From: Campylobacter massiliensis
GTDB lineage: Bacteria; Campylobacterota; Campylobacteria; Campylobacterales; Campylobacteraceae
Assembly (NCBI RefSeq): GCF_014253065.1
Contig: NZ_JACLZK010000001.1
Coordinates: 62,001 to 126,000, forward strand
DNA length: 64,000 nucleotides
Direction of reading: 5' to 3'
The notes beneath the pieces are model-generated. The model was not told the origin of the DNA and did no database searches. It saw only the letters and a list, made by a program, of their open reading frames with translations. Both the position numbers and the translations under genes were made by a program. This document shows, piece after piece, positions 19,615 to 28,335 of this stretch; position 1 is the first letter of the stretch; each line of letters begins with the position of its first letter.

Positions 19615-20729
19615 GAGCTTATATCTACCTTGAAAACGGCGTTTTTTTGCAGGCTAAGGCCTTTGGCGCGAGCGGTACGGCTAGCGGCGAAATGGTCTTT
19701 AATACAAGCCTAACCGGCTATCAAGAGATCATGAGTGATCCTAGCTATGCGGGGCAGTTTATCGTTTTTACCATGCCAGAAATCGGCATAGTGGGCGTAA
19801 ACGAAGATGACATGGAGAGCGCGAAAATCCACGCTAGCGGCGTTTTGATGAGGGATTTTAACTCTACCGCGTCAAATTTCCGCTCGCAAAAAAGCTTGGA
19901 AGAATTTTTCAAAGAGCAAGGCAAATTTGGCGTTTATGATATCGATACGAGATTCTTAACCAAGATGCTACGCGATAATGGCGCGCTACACGCGGTGATA
20001 TCGACTGAAATTTCAGACGAAAAAGAGCTAAAAAAGCTACTCGAAAACTCGCCTAAAATCTCGGAGATAAACTACGTAGCAAAGGTGAGCACCGAGAAAA
20101 TTTACGCTCACGAAAAGGGCGCCTGGGATCACGCTAGCAAAGCCTACACCGCGCTAAAATCAAACGGCAAAAAGATCGCCGTCATCGACTACGGCGTAAA
20201 GCGTAACATCCTAAACGAGCTTTGTGAAACAGGCCTTGAGACGCAAATTTATCCGCACGACGTGCAAGCAGACGAGCTCATAGCTAAATTTAACAAAGGC
20301 GAGATAAACGGCGTGTTTCTCTCAAACGGGCCCGGCGAGCCAAAGGCTCTAAAAAACGAGATCACGCAGATAAAAAAGCTGATCGAAGCGCGAGTGCCGA
20401 TTTTTGGCATTTGCCTAGGCCATCAGCTGCTTAGCAATGCGTTTGGCTTTGAGACGTACAAACTAAAATTCGGTCAGCACGGCGCAAATCACCCGGTTTT
20501 AAATTTACAAACCAAAGTAGTCGAGATAACGGCGCAAAACCACAACTACAACGTTCCCGAGGAGATCGCGCAGGTCGCCGAGATCACGCATAGAAATCTT
20601 TTCGACGGCACGATCGAGGGCGTGAGATACAAGGATTATCCGGTATTTTCGGTGCAGCATCACCCCGAGGCTAGCGGCGGGCCTAGCGAGAGTAAATATA
20701 TCTTTAAACAATTTTTAGAAATTTTATAG
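19611..20729 (+). CDS. carA: Carbamoyl-phosphate synthase small (glutaminase) subunit
   Basis: 372 residues. The N-terminal CPSase small-chain domain (about 1-135; 'GEMVFNTSLTGYQEIMSDPSYAGQ') is followed by a class I glutamine amidotransferase. The nucleophile is Cys268 in 'FGICLGHQ', with His351 and Glu353 in 'HHPEASGGP'. It releases ammonia from glutamine for carbamoyl phosphate, feeding pyrimidine and arginine synthesis. carB is not in the window, so the subunits are unlinked. The GTG start overlaps the DUF507 stop. Confidence 0.96.
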   Translation: MRAYIYLENGVFLQAKAFGASGTASGEMVFNTSLTGYQEIMSDPSYAGQFIVFTMPEIGIVGVNEDDMESAKIHASGVLMRDFNSTASNFRSQKSLEEFFKEQGKFGVYDIDTRFLTKMLRDNGALHAVISTEISDEKELKKLLENSPKISEINYVAKVSTEKIYAHEKGAWDHASKAYTALKSNGKKIAVIDYGVKRNILNELCETGLETQIYPHDVQADELIAKFNKGEINGVFLSNGPGEPKALKNEITQIKKLIEARVPIFGICLGHQLLSNAFGFETYKLKFGQHGANHPVLNLQTKVVEITAQNHNYNVPEEIAQVAEITHRNLFDGTIEGVRYKDYPVFSVQHHPEASGGPSESKYIFKQFLEIL

Positions 20730-20835
20730 TTGCTAGTCGCAGTCAAATTTGAGCAAAATTTGGGGTTAAATTTGCGGGTCAAATTTAACTCTAGCGTGGC
20801 TAAAATTCGCAAATGAAATTTTACGGTCAAATTTG

Positions 20836-21507
20836 ATGAGCGGCGCGGAGTTTGTTTCGATTTTGAGCGTCGCGGCGCTTAGCTCGGTGGGCCACTGCGC
20901 GGGTATGTGCGGCGGTTTTGCTATCGTGCTCGCGCGGTTTTTGAGCGGTAAAGGTAAAATTTTTAGCGTGGCGATGATAGCGGGATATAACCTGGCTAGA
21001 ATTTGCGCTTATATGCTACTTGGCTTTATTTTCGGGTCGTTTGGCGGCGTATTTACGCTATCTCTTGCGGCGCGAGGCTACTTGTTTTTTGCCGTCGGCG
21101 TTTTTATGGCGGTTTTGGGCGTCGCGCTCATTAGACGCGGGACGCTACTTAATTTCATCGAGAAAAACGCATTTTTATCCAAAATTTTAAACGAAAAAAT
21201 AAAAGCCGCGATCGCGAAAAATAGCGTGCCGGGGTTTTTAGTGCTCGGGTTTTTAAACGGGCTGCTGCCGTGCGGGGTGGTTTATTATTTTTTAGCTTTA
21301 GCTGTAGCTAGCGGCAGCGGAGCAAAGGGCGCGGCGATCGCGGCTACGTTTGGCGTAGTTAGCTTTTTTGCGATGAGTTTTTACGCGCTGGTTTTAAAGG
21401 CAGTGAGCGAAAAATTTAAAAAATACGCGCTAAATTTAAGCGGCGCGGCGATAATAATTTACGGAATTTATCTATCTTTTATAGGATTTACGGCGAGCAA
21501 TGGATAA
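20836..21507 (+). CDS. TauE/SafE-like (UreH-type) membrane transporter
   Basis: 223 residues from the ATG at 20836; a TTG one codon earlier is less likely. Six hydrophobic segments, with 'GHCAGMCGGFAI' (Cys21, Cys25) in TM1 and 'GFLNGLLPCGVVYYFLALA' in the middle. These Cys/His-bearing motifs mark the UreH/DsbD-like subfamily often placed beside cbb3 oxidase genes and suspected in copper handling for oxidase assembly. Here it precedes the two-component genes and ccoNOQP. It overlaps the kinase gene by 8 bases. A metal substrate is inference. Confidence 0.75.
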   Translation: MSGAEFVSILSVAALSSVGHCAGMCGGFAIVLARFLSGKGKIFSVAMIAGYNLARICAYMLLGFIFGSFGGVFTLSLAARGYLFFAVGVFMAVLGVALIRRGTLLNFIEKNAFLSKILNEKIKAAIAKNSVPGFLVLGFLNGLLPCGVVYYFLALAVASGSGAKGAAIAATFGVVSFFAMSFYALVLKAVSEKFKKYALNLSGAAIIIYGIYLSFIGFTASNG

Positions 21508-22717
21508 CATCAAAGCAAGATTCAGGCAGTATCAAGAGGCTATCGAGGCTAGTAACATCGTCTCAAAGACCGACACCAACGGCACTATCACCTTCGTAAA
21601 CGACGAGTTTTGTAAGATGTCGGGCTTTACGCGCGAGGAGCTAATCGGCGCAAATCACAACATCGTGCGCCATCCCGAGGTGCCAAAAGAGGTTTTTGCG
21701 CGGCTTTGGGATACGATTTTAGCCAAAAAAGTGCACAAAGGCACGATAAGAAACCGCACCAAAGACGGCCGCGACGTCTATCTAAACACGACCATCATAC
21801 CGATTTTAAATTTAAGCGGCGAGATCGAGGAGTTTCTTGCGATCAGATACGATGTGACGGACGTGATAAACCTAAACAACGAGCTTGAAAAGACGAAAAA
21901 AGAGCTGTTAAATTTAAACGAAAATCTCGAAAACAGAGTCGCCGAGCAGACGGCTGAGCTCGTAAATTTAAACCAAAATCTAGAAAATTTGGTAAAAGCC
22001 GAGATCAAAAAAAACGAGGAAAAAACCAAAATTCTCTTTTTGCAGTCGCGTCTAGCTTCGATGGGCGAGATGATCGCAAACATCGCTCACCAGTGGCGCC
22101 AGCCGTTAAACGAGCTTAGTATCACGCTTTTTAAGCTAAAAGAGAGCGTCAAGGCAAACGAGAAATTCGAGGCCGGTTATGAGCACGCAAAGCGCGTGAT
22201 AAAGGGCATGTCGCAGACGATAGAGGACTTTAGAAACTTTTTTAGCGTCGAGCGCGAGAGGGAGGCATTTTTGCCCTCGGCTGCGGTAGAAAACGCGCTA
22301 AAGATGGTGCAGGGAACCTACGAAAAAGAGGGCATAGACGTAAATTTGGAGCTAAAAAGCGAGGGGCAAATTTACGGTTTTGAGTCGCAACTTTGTCAGG
22401 CCGTGATCATACTGCTTTCTAACGCCAAAGATGCGCTGGCAAATAAAAAAAGCGATAAAAAAGTAACGCTAACGTTAGAAAAAAAGGATAAATTTGCTAT
22501 CATAAGAGTAACAGATAATGCCGGCGGTATAAAAGACGAGATAATGGACAAGATTTTTGAGCCGTATTTCACCACGAAGCACCCGAGCGCGGGTACGGGC
22601 ATCGGTCTATATATGCTAAAAAGCATAGCCAAAAATCACGGCGGAAGCGCCGGCGCTAAAAACGTAAAATTTGGAGCGGAATTTGAGATAAAACTGCCGC
22701 TAAAGGATGGAAAATGA
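21500..22717 (+). CDS. PAS-domain sensor histidine kinase (soluble)
   Basis: 405 residues with no membrane segment. A PAS domain (about 12-120; '[39 protein letters not shown]', resembling the Aer-type redox PAS) is followed by a coiled coil (about 123-185). The phosphoacceptor His197 lies in '[14 protein letters not shown]'. The HATPase has an N box '[10 protein letters not shown]', a G1 box 'VTDNAGGI' and a G2 box 'GTGIGLYM'. It likely senses cytoplasmic redox or energy state and phosphorylates the regulator encoded next with a 4-base overlap. Its position immediately before ccoNOQP suggests control of respiration. Signal and targets are unknown. Confidence 0.87.
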   Translation: MDNIKARFRQYQEAIEASNIVSKTDTNGTITFVNDEFCKMSGFTREELIGANHNIVRHPEVPKEVFARLWDTILAKKVHKGTIRNRTKDGRDVYLNTTIIPILNLSGEIEEFLAIRYDVTDVINLNNELEKTKKELLNLNENLENRVAEQTAELVNLNQNLENLVKAEIKKNEEKTKILFLQSRLASMGEMIANIAHQWRQPLNELSITLFKLKESVKANEKFEAGYEHAKRVIKGMSQTIEDFRNFFSVEREREAFLPSAAVENALKMVQGTYEKEGIDVNLELKSEGQIYGFESQLCQAVIILLSNAKDALANKKSDKKVTLTLEKKDKFAIIRVTDNAGGIKDEIMDKIFEPYFTTKHPSAGTGIGLYMLKSIAKNHGGSAGAKNVKFGAEFEIKLPLKDGK

Positions 22718-23391
22718 AAAATTTTAAAGAGCTAACGCTACTGCTAGTCGAGGACGAGGATAGCATAAGGGAGTCGATGCAAGAGGTTTTCGGAGGCGTA
22801 TTTCAAAAGGTCATATCGGCCTCAAACGGCGACGAAGGGCTTAAGAAATTTAAAAAATTTAGCCCCGATATCGTAATAGCCGACATCATGATGCCTATCA
22901 TGGACGGACTTGAGATGTCAAGGCAGATAAAAGAGTTCTCAAAAAACACGCCCGTAGTGATCCTAAGCGCGTATAGCGAAAAGGAAAAGCTGCTAAAAGC
23001 TATCGACGTGGGTATCGATAAATACGTGATAAAGCCTATCGACATGGACGAGCTTTTCGTCGTGCTGGAACAGATCGTAAAAACTAAAATCATAGGCGCC
23101 GATATCATCGAGATTTCGGGCGGATATTCGTTTAATCAAACCAAAAAAGTGCTCGTAAAAAACGGCGTCGAGATCGCGCTAACCAAAAAAGAACTGGCCT
23201 TTATCTCGCTTTTAGTTAAACGTATCGGTACGCTCGTTTTAACCGAGGAGATCAGAAACGTGGTGTGGTTTGGCGAAAAGGTAAACGATCCGGCCGTTAG
23301 AACATTTATCAAGCGAATACGCGATAAAGTGGGCGCCGGTCTTATCAAAAACTCGCCCGGCCTAGGCTATAAAATCGAGCTGAAAAAGTAA
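22714..23391 (+). CDS. OmpR/PhoB-type response regulator
   Basis: 225 residues. The receiver domain holds the acidic pair at 13-15 ('VEDED'), phosphoacceptor Asp57 ('VIADIMMPIMDG') and the 'KPID' Lys. The C-terminal winged helix (about 140-222) carries 'LTKKELAFISLLVKR' and 'VRTFIKRIRDKVG.GLIKNSPGLGYKIEL'. It pairs with the overlapping PAS kinase gene upstream. The intergenic region to ccoN (23392-23489) contains no obvious dyad that could be assigned as its operator. Confidence 0.9.
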   Translation: MKNFKELTLLLVEDEDSIRESMQEVFGGVFQKVISASNGDEGLKKFKKFSPDIVIADIMMPIMDGLEMSRQIKEFSKNTPVVILSAYSEKEKLLKAIDVGIDKYVIKPIDMDELFVVLEQIVKTKIIGADIIEISGGYSFNQTKKVLVKNGVEIALTKKELAFISLLVKRIGTLVLTEEIRNVVWFGEKVNDPAVRTFIKRIRDKVGAGLIKNSPGLGYKIELKK

Positions 23392-23489
23392 AATTTAAAG
23401 TAGCGTAAATTTAAAACGATTAAGCGATTTTGCGGTTAAATTTTAATAAAATAACATTTTCGTAATAAAATAAACAAAGGAGGATATCG

Positions 23490-24971
23490 ATGCGACTAGA
23501 CAGGGCGCTAAGCTACGACTACACGGTCGCCAAGTATTTTATGTTCGCGACGATACTGTTTGGGATAGTCGGCATGGGCATAGGCGTGCTGATAGCCTTT
23601 CAGATGGCATATCCCGATCTAAACTATCTCGCGGGCGAATACGGCACCTTTAGCCGCCTAAGACCGCTACACACGGCAGGCGTAATATTTGGATTCATGC
23701 TTTCGGGCGTTTTTGCGACGTGGTACTATATCGGGCAGAGGGTTTTGAAGGTCTCGATGAGCGAGTCGCCGTTTTTGATGACGGTGGGCAAGCTACACTT
23801 TTGGATATATATGCTAGTGATGGCCGGCGGCGTGTTTAGCCTGCTTGCCGGCGTTAGCACGTCAAAAGAGTACGCCGAGCTAGAGTGGCCGCTAGATATC
23901 GGCGTGGTCGTGCTTTGGGTGCTTTGGGGCGTTAGTATATTCGGCCTTATCGGTATCCGCCGCGAGAGGACGCTTTATATCTCGGTTTGGTATTTTATCG
24001 CGACGTTTCTTGGCATCGCGATGCTTTATTTGTTTAACAACATGGCCGTGCCGACCAAGCTGGTTTCTGGCTACGGCAACTGGTGGCACTCGGTCTCGAT
24101 GTATGCCGGAGCCAACGACGCCCTAGTGCAGTGGTGGTACGGGCATAACGCCGTGGCATTTGTATTTACCGTGCCGATCATCGCTCAAATTTACTATTTC
24201 CTCCCTAAAGAGAGTGGCCAGCCGATATTTTCCTACAAGCTTTCTATTTTCTCGTTTTGGAGCCTCATGTTCCTTTACCTTTGGGCGGGCGGACACCATC
24301 TGATCTACTCTGCGGTGCCTGACTGGATGCAGACGATGGGTTCGGTGTTTTCCGTCGTTTTGATACTGCCGTCTTGGGGTTCGGCGATAAATATGCTCCT
24401 AACGATGCGCGGCGAGTGGCAGCAGCTTAGAGAAAATCCTCTTATCAAATTTATGATTTTAGGCTCGACGTTTTATATGTTTTCGACTCTTGAAGGGCCG
24501 ATTTTAGCGATCAAGTCCGTAAACGCTCTAGCGCACTTTACCGACTGGGTGCCCGGACACGTGCACGACGGTACGCTAGGCTGGGTCGGCTTTATGACGA
24601 TGGCGGCGCTTTATCACATGACGCCTCGCGTGTTTAAACGCGAAATTTACTCGAAATCCTTGATGGAAACTCAGTTTTGGATACAGACTATCGGCATCGT
24701 GCTTTACTTTTCATCGATGTGGATCGCGGGTATCACTCAGGGTATGATGTGGCGCGCGACAGACGAATACGGAAATTTGGCCTATTCGTTTATCGACACC
24801 GTGATAAATATCGTGCCGTACTACTGGATCAGAGCCGTGGGCGGACTGCTATATCTGCTCGGATTTTTCATCTTTGTTTACAATATCTACAAGAGTTTTG
24901 GCGCCAAAGCGCTCGTAAAAGAGCCGCTAAGCGCGAGTCCTGCGGGTGTAAAGGAGGTTGCTAATGTTTAG
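23490..24971 (+). CDS. ccoN: cbb3-type cytochrome c oxidase subunit I
   Basis: 493 residues with about twelve membrane segments. The haem-copper oxidase motifs are visible: 'RLRPLHTAGVIFGFM' (low-spin haem His), 'WWYGHNAVAFVFT' (CuB His), 'GGHHLIYS' (the two CuB His) and 'VPGHVHDGTLGWVGF' with the high-spin haem ligands. It reduces O2 to water in the high-affinity oxidase used in microaerobic growth. A GGAGG ribosome binding site precedes the ATG. It is the first gene of ccoNOQP. Confidence 0.96.
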   Translation: MRLDRALSYDYTVAKYFMFATILFGIVGMGIGVLIAFQMAYPDLNYLAGEYGTFSRLRPLHTAGVIFGFMLSGVFATWYYIGQRVLKVSMSESPFLMTVGKLHFWIYMLVMAGGVFSLLAGVSTSKEYAELEWPLDIGVVVLWVLWGVSIFGLIGIRRERTLYISVWYFIATFLGIAMLYLFNNMAVPTKLVSGYGNWWHSVSMYAGANDALVQWWYGHNAVAFVFTVPIIAQIYYFLPKESGQPIFSYKLSIFSFWSLMFLYLWAGGHHLIYSAVPDWMQTMGSVFSVVLILPSWGSAINMLLTMRGEWQQLRENPLIKFMILGSTFYMFSTLEGPILAIKSVNALAHFTDWVPGHVHDGTLGWVGFMTMAALYHMTPRVFKREIYSKSLMETQFWIQTIGIVLYFSSMWIAGITQGMMWRATDEYGNLAYSFIDTVINIVPYYWIRAVGGLLYLLGFFIFVYNIYKSFGAKALVKEPLSASPAGVKEVANV

Positions 24972-25629
24972 TTGGTTAGAGAAAAATCCCTTCTTTTTCG
25001 CGGTTATGGTTTTTGTAATCATCGCCTATGCGGGCGTGATTGAGATTTTGCCTGATTTTGCCAACAGAGCTAGGCCGCTAGAGGGAACCAAGCCGCCGAC
25101 TGTTTTACAGCTTGCCGGCAAACACGTGTATATGAAAGATAGCTGTAACGCCTGCCACACGCAGCAAATTCGCCCTTTTAAGGCCGAGACCGACAGATAC
25201 GGCATGTATTCGCTTAGCGGCGAGTATGCGTTTGACCGTCCGCACCTTTGGGGATCAAAGAGAACTGGCCCCGACCTTTGGCGCGTGGGCAACTACCGCA
25301 CCACCGACTGGCACGAAAATCATATGAAAGATCCGACCTCCGTGGTGCCTGGCTCCATAATGCCAGCCTACAAGCATCACTTTAGCAACAACGCCGACAT
25401 CGAGACGGCATACGGCGAGGCGGTAACGACGAAAAAGGTATTCGGCGCGCCGTACGACGTGGAGGGTATGCCAAGACTAGGCACCTACGAGGAGGCTCAA
25501 GCAGCGGTCAAAGAAGAAGCCGCCGCTATAGTTGAGGAGATGAAGGACGAGGAGGTCAAAAAGGCCTTCGAGCGCGGAGAGATCCGTGAGATAGTGGCGC
25601 TAATCGCCTATCTAAATAGCTTAAAATAG
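24964..25629 (+). CDS. ccoO: cbb3-type cytochrome c oxidase monohaem subunit II
   Basis: 221 residues from the ATG at 24964. That start sits 6 bases after a perfect AAAGGAGG and overlaps the ccoN stop; a TTG two codons earlier is possible but less likely. One N-terminal membrane helix (about 8-30) anchors a periplasmic cytochrome c domain with 'CNACH' at 61-65 and a distal Met ('PGSIMPAYKHH'). It passes electrons to CcoN. A charged helical extension (about 175-205) precedes the C-terminus. Confidence 0.95.
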   Translation: MFSWLEKNPFFFAVMVFVIIAYAGVIEILPDFANRARPLEGTKPPTVLQLAGKHVYMKDSCNACHTQQIRPFKAETDRYGMYSLSGEYAFDRPHLWGSKRTGPDLWRVGNYRTTDWHENHMKDPTSVVPGSIMPAYKHHFSNNADIETAYGEAVTTKKVFGAPYDVEGMPRLGTYEEAQAAVKEEAAAIVEEMKDEEVKKAFERGEIREIVALIAYLNSLK

Positions 25630-25637
25630 GCAAATTT

Positions 25638-25859
25638 ATGGATGCGCAGACTCTAAGAGAGATCCAAGGATACGGAGCTTTTATCTTTCTAGCCCTGTGC
25701 GCCGCGCTTCTTTACGGATACTATTTTCATCTTTATAGATCCGAAAAGAGCGGCAGGCGAAACTACGAAAGATACTCCGATCTCGCCCTAAAAGACGGCA
25801 TCGACGAGGAAATTTTAGAGTCTGCGTCCGTGGACGAAAACGCTAAAAAGGAAAAATAA
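25638..25859 (+). CDS. ccoQ: cbb3 oxidase small subunit CcoQ
   Basis: 73 residues with one membrane helix ('GAFIFLALCAALLYGYYFHLY') and a charged cytoplasmic tail. Size and position between ccoO and ccoP define it. CcoQ stabilises the assembled oxidase. The final TAA overlaps the ccoP ATG by one base. Confidence 0.88.
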   Translation: MDAQTLREIQGYGAFIFLALCAALLYGYYFHLYRSEKSGRRNYERYSDLALKDGIDEEILESASVDENAKKEK

Positions 25860-26719
25860 TGCAATGGTTTAACTTGGGAGACGACGTAAATTTACTCGCT
25901 CTCATCGGCGCAGTCGCTATCGTCGCGCTAACGGCGTTCGTGGCGGGCAAATACGTAAGGCAGATGAAGATCGCCAAAGAGGGCGGCGAGCTTAGCGAGC
26001 ATAGCTGGGACGGCATAGGCGAATACAAAAACCCTCTGCCGCTGGGCTGGGCGGTCGTTTACGTGCTGGTTATCGTTTGGGCTTTGTGGTATATGCTCGC
26101 AGGCTATCCGCTAAACTCATACTCGCAGATCGGCGAATACAACGAAGAAGTCGCCGCCGCGAACGCTAAATTTGAAAAAAGCTTCGCAAATCCAGACGCC
26201 AAGACGCTTCACGCGATGGGCGAGAGCCTGTTTTTGGTGCAGTGCTCGGCCTGCCACGGTATAACCGGCGACGGCATAAACGGCAAGGCGGCCGACCTCG
26301 CGGTTTGGGGCAGCGAAGAGGGAATTTATAGCGCGATAATAAACGGCTCAAAAGGCCTTGAGTACCCGATGGGCGAGATGCCTGCGGGTATGGCGGACGA
26401 GGAGGGCGCAAAGGCGATCGCGGCCTACATCGCTAAGGAAATTTCAGGCATAAAAAAGACCAAAAACGAAAATTTGGTAGCTAGCGGCAAGGAGCTATTT
26501 GCGGCGTGCGCTTCATGCCACGGCGAGGACGGCAAGGGCATGGAGGGCATGAGCCCTGATTTGTCCAAATACGGCACGGCGTCCTTTGTCGAGGACGTGT
26601 TGCAGCGCGGTAAAAAAGGCGCTATCGGCGCGATGCCTAAATTTAACGACGGCAGGCTAAACGCCCTGCAGCAAAAAGCGGTCGGCGAGTACGTCATCTC
26701 GCTTTCTAAAGGAGAATAA
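25859..26719 (+). CDS. ccoP: cbb3-type cytochrome c oxidase dihaem subunit III
   Basis: 286 residues. Two membrane helices (about 10-30 and 62-82) are followed by two cytochrome c domains with haem motifs 'CSACH' (129-133) and 'CASCH' (217-221). Possible distal Met residues lie in 'MGEMPAGMADEEG' and 'GAMPKF'. It accepts electrons from periplasmic cytochrome c and relays them to CcoO. It follows ccoQ with a one-base overlap and is directly followed by the DUF4006 gene. Confidence 0.95.
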   Translation: MQWFNLGDDVNLLALIGAVAIVALTAFVAGKYVRQMKIAKEGGELSEHSWDGIGEYKNPLPLGWAVVYVLVIVWALWYMLAGYPLNSYSQIGEYNEEVAAANAKFEKSFANPDAKTLHAMGESLFLVQCSACHGITGDGINGKAADLAVWGSEEGIYSAIINGSKGLEYPMGEMPAGMADEEGAKAIAAYIAKEISGIKKTKNENLVASGKELFAACASCHGEDGKGMEGMSPDLSKYGTASFVEDVLQRGKKGAIGAMPKFNDGRLNALQQKAVGEYVISLSKGE

Positions 26720-26929
26720 ATGGAAAACACGAATCGAAACGTTTTCGGCCTCCACGGCGTGACGGGGCTGCTCATCGCGACCGGGCTGCTGCTAGCGATC
26801 CTAGCGACGCTCACGTACTACGCGATCAAGCTCCAGCAAGAAGTCGCGCAAAAGCCATACACGCTAAACGCGTCCGAGCTAAAGATGAAGAGCGCGGATA
26901 ACGCCAAGCAAGTGCGCGTGAAGGAGTGA
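26720..26929 (+). CDS. DUF4006 small membrane protein
   Basis: 69 residues with one membrane helix ('GVTGLLIATGLLLAILATLTYYAIKLQ') and a Lys-rich tail. It begins immediately after the ccoP stop, as in C. jejuni. The DUF4006 family is restricted to the cco neighbourhood in Epsilonproteobacteria, so an oxidase assembly or stability role is likely but unproven. Confidence 0.82.
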   Translation: MENTNRNVFGLHGVTGLLIATGLLLAILATLTYYAIKLQQEVAQKPYTLNASELKMKSADNAKQVRVKE

Positions 26930-26931
26930 TC

Positions 26932-27033
26932 ATGCAAGCGGTTTTAGAAAAAATCATCGTCGCGGGCCTCGTTGCGACCGCCATTGTCGCGGCGTGGGCG
27001 GTGCTAACGCCAAATCACCTTTTTGTGGGATGA
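26932..27033 (+). CDS. 33-residue membrane peptide in the cco operon
   Basis: This short ORF encodes 33 residues starting 'MQAVLEKIIVAGLVATAIVA', almost all of it one membrane helix. It has a strong AAGGAG ribosome binding site at 26921-26926 and lies 2 bases after the DUF4006 gene. It occupies the place of a similarly tiny gene in C. jejuni. Its size and site suggest an accessory oxidase subunit or assembly factor (CcoS/CcoM-like). No known family motif is visible. Confidence 0.7.
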   Translation: MQAVLEKIIVAGLVATAIVAAWAVLTPNHLFVG

Positions 27034-27139
27034 AATTTGATAAATCAAAGAGCGCAGACCTTGCCGCTCTTTTTCAAATTTTAGGCTTAAATTTAAGTGG
27101 TGCGCTTTACTTTTTGCGCGAAAATACGCGACTTGGCCG

Positions 27140-27814
27140 ATGAAAATTATAAATTACGCTCGTTCAAATTTAACTATCCTTTTTCGCTTTCTAATGCTAA
27201 AATTTGCAAATTTGACCTGCGCATTTTTTATCTTTTTGCTTTTTATTTTTTACGGCGTGGCGACTTTGCAAGGCTCAAATTTGCCTCGCGAGGTAGTCTT
27301 GGTAAATCAAAATATATTAAGCCCCGCCGTGAGCGAGAAAATCGCGGTTTTGGGCGAGGAGCTAGCGAGTAAAAGCGGCGTGTTTGCGGGGGTTGCGGTT
27401 TATGAGAGCTTGGAGGGCAAAACGCTAAAAGAAGCCGCTGAGCAGCTAAATTTGACCCCGCCTTACGCGCTTTTGATGCTTGCCAAAACGGAACATAAGG
27501 TGGAAATTTTTGCCGATCCGCAGACGCTAAAGCTTTTTGATAAAGAGAAAATTTTAAGCCCATATCCAAGCTCGGGTTCGATTTTGCCGATACTAGCGTC
27601 TAAAAACGGCAAAGATATCTTTAACGCAGCCGTGCTAAACGGCTACGCCGATCTTGCCGAACAGATCGCGGCGAGTAAAGGCGTGAGCCTGCAAAACGCT
27701 ATCGGCAGCCAAAACCGCCTGACGCTTGATGCGTTTAGGATTTTCATCTACGGCTCTATCGCTCTTGTCGTCTGCGTCGCCGCGTTTAGAAAATTTAGGA
27801 GAAAAAATGGCTAA
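27140..27814 (+). CDS. Periplasmic domain anchored by two membrane helices (TPM-like), cco-associated
   Basis: 224 residues: an N-terminal helix (about 20-42), a periplasmic domain of about 150 residues and a C-terminal helix (about 198-215) ending in Lys/Arg. The domain ('LSPAVSEKIAVLGEELASKSGVFAGVAVYESLEGKTLKEAAEQLN', 'YALLMLAKTEHKVEIFADPQT') resembles the TPM fold. An internal ATG at 27194 would shorten the N-terminus by 18 residues and cannot be excluded. It overlaps the next gene by 8 bases. Conserved downstream of cco genes in Campylobacter; function unknown. Confidence 0.68.
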   Translation: MKIINYARSNLTILFRFLMLKFANLTCAFFIFLLFIFYGVATLQGSNLPREVVLVNQNILSPAVSEKIAVLGEELASKSGVFAGVAVYESLEGKTLKEAAEQLNLTPPYALLMLAKTEHKVEIFADPQTLKLFDKEKILSPYPSSGSILPILASKNGKDIFNAAVLNGYADLAEQIAASKGVSLQNAIGSQNRLTLDAFRIFIYGSIALVVCVAAFRKFRRKNG

Positions 27815-28277
27815 AAACTACTGGCCTCACGCTATCGTCGGCTCGCTTATTTTAATAGTCGCCTCCTGCGTAGCGACCGTCACCCTGGCTGTGAAAAACC
27901 CAGTGGAGATGGACGGTTTTTACTTCGAGCGCTACCAAAACGTCGATGAAAATATAAACGAGATCGAGGCTAGCCAGCGCAGATTTGACGCCAAGTACGC
28001 TCTTAAATTTGAGCCCGAATTTGACGGATTAAACGGATGTTTTAAGATCGCCGTCGAGCCCAAAAACGGCTCGGTAGTGCCGAATTTTACGCATGAGATT
28101 TTACTAACCAGACCCGCGACGAACGAGCAAAATCAAAATTTAAAAGCCAAATTTGACGGGCAAATTTTAAAAACGCAGCCCGTAACGCTCCCAAAAAAGG
28201 GCAAATGGCAAATTTTGCTAAAAATTTCCGACGCAAACGACACGGGCTTTTATAAATTTAGCTTCGAAGCGCGCTAG
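27807..28277 (+). CDS. FixH-like membrane protein
   Basis: 156 residues from the ATG at 27807, preceded by AGGAG; an upstream in-frame ATG at 27726 lies inside the previous gene and is rejected. One N-terminal membrane helix (about 8-30) follows 'MAKNYWPHAIVG', and the rest is a periplasmic beta-rich domain ('GFYFERYQNVDENINEIEASQRRFDAKY'). This matches FixH/CcoH-type proteins that help mature the cbb3 oxidase. It ends the cco-linked cluster. Confidence 0.75.
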   Translation: MAKNYWPHAIVGSLILIVASCVATVTLAVKNPVEMDGFYFERYQNVDENINEIEASQRRFDAKYALKFEPEFDGLNGCFKIAVEPKNGSVVPNFTHEILLTRPATNEQNQNLKAKFDGQILKTQPVTLPKKGKWQILLKISDANDTGFYKFSFEAR

Positions 28278-28335
28278 TTTTCTTTGATTTTCAGCCGCTC
28301 TGGGCTATCATTGCGCCAAAAAACAAAGAGCCTCT

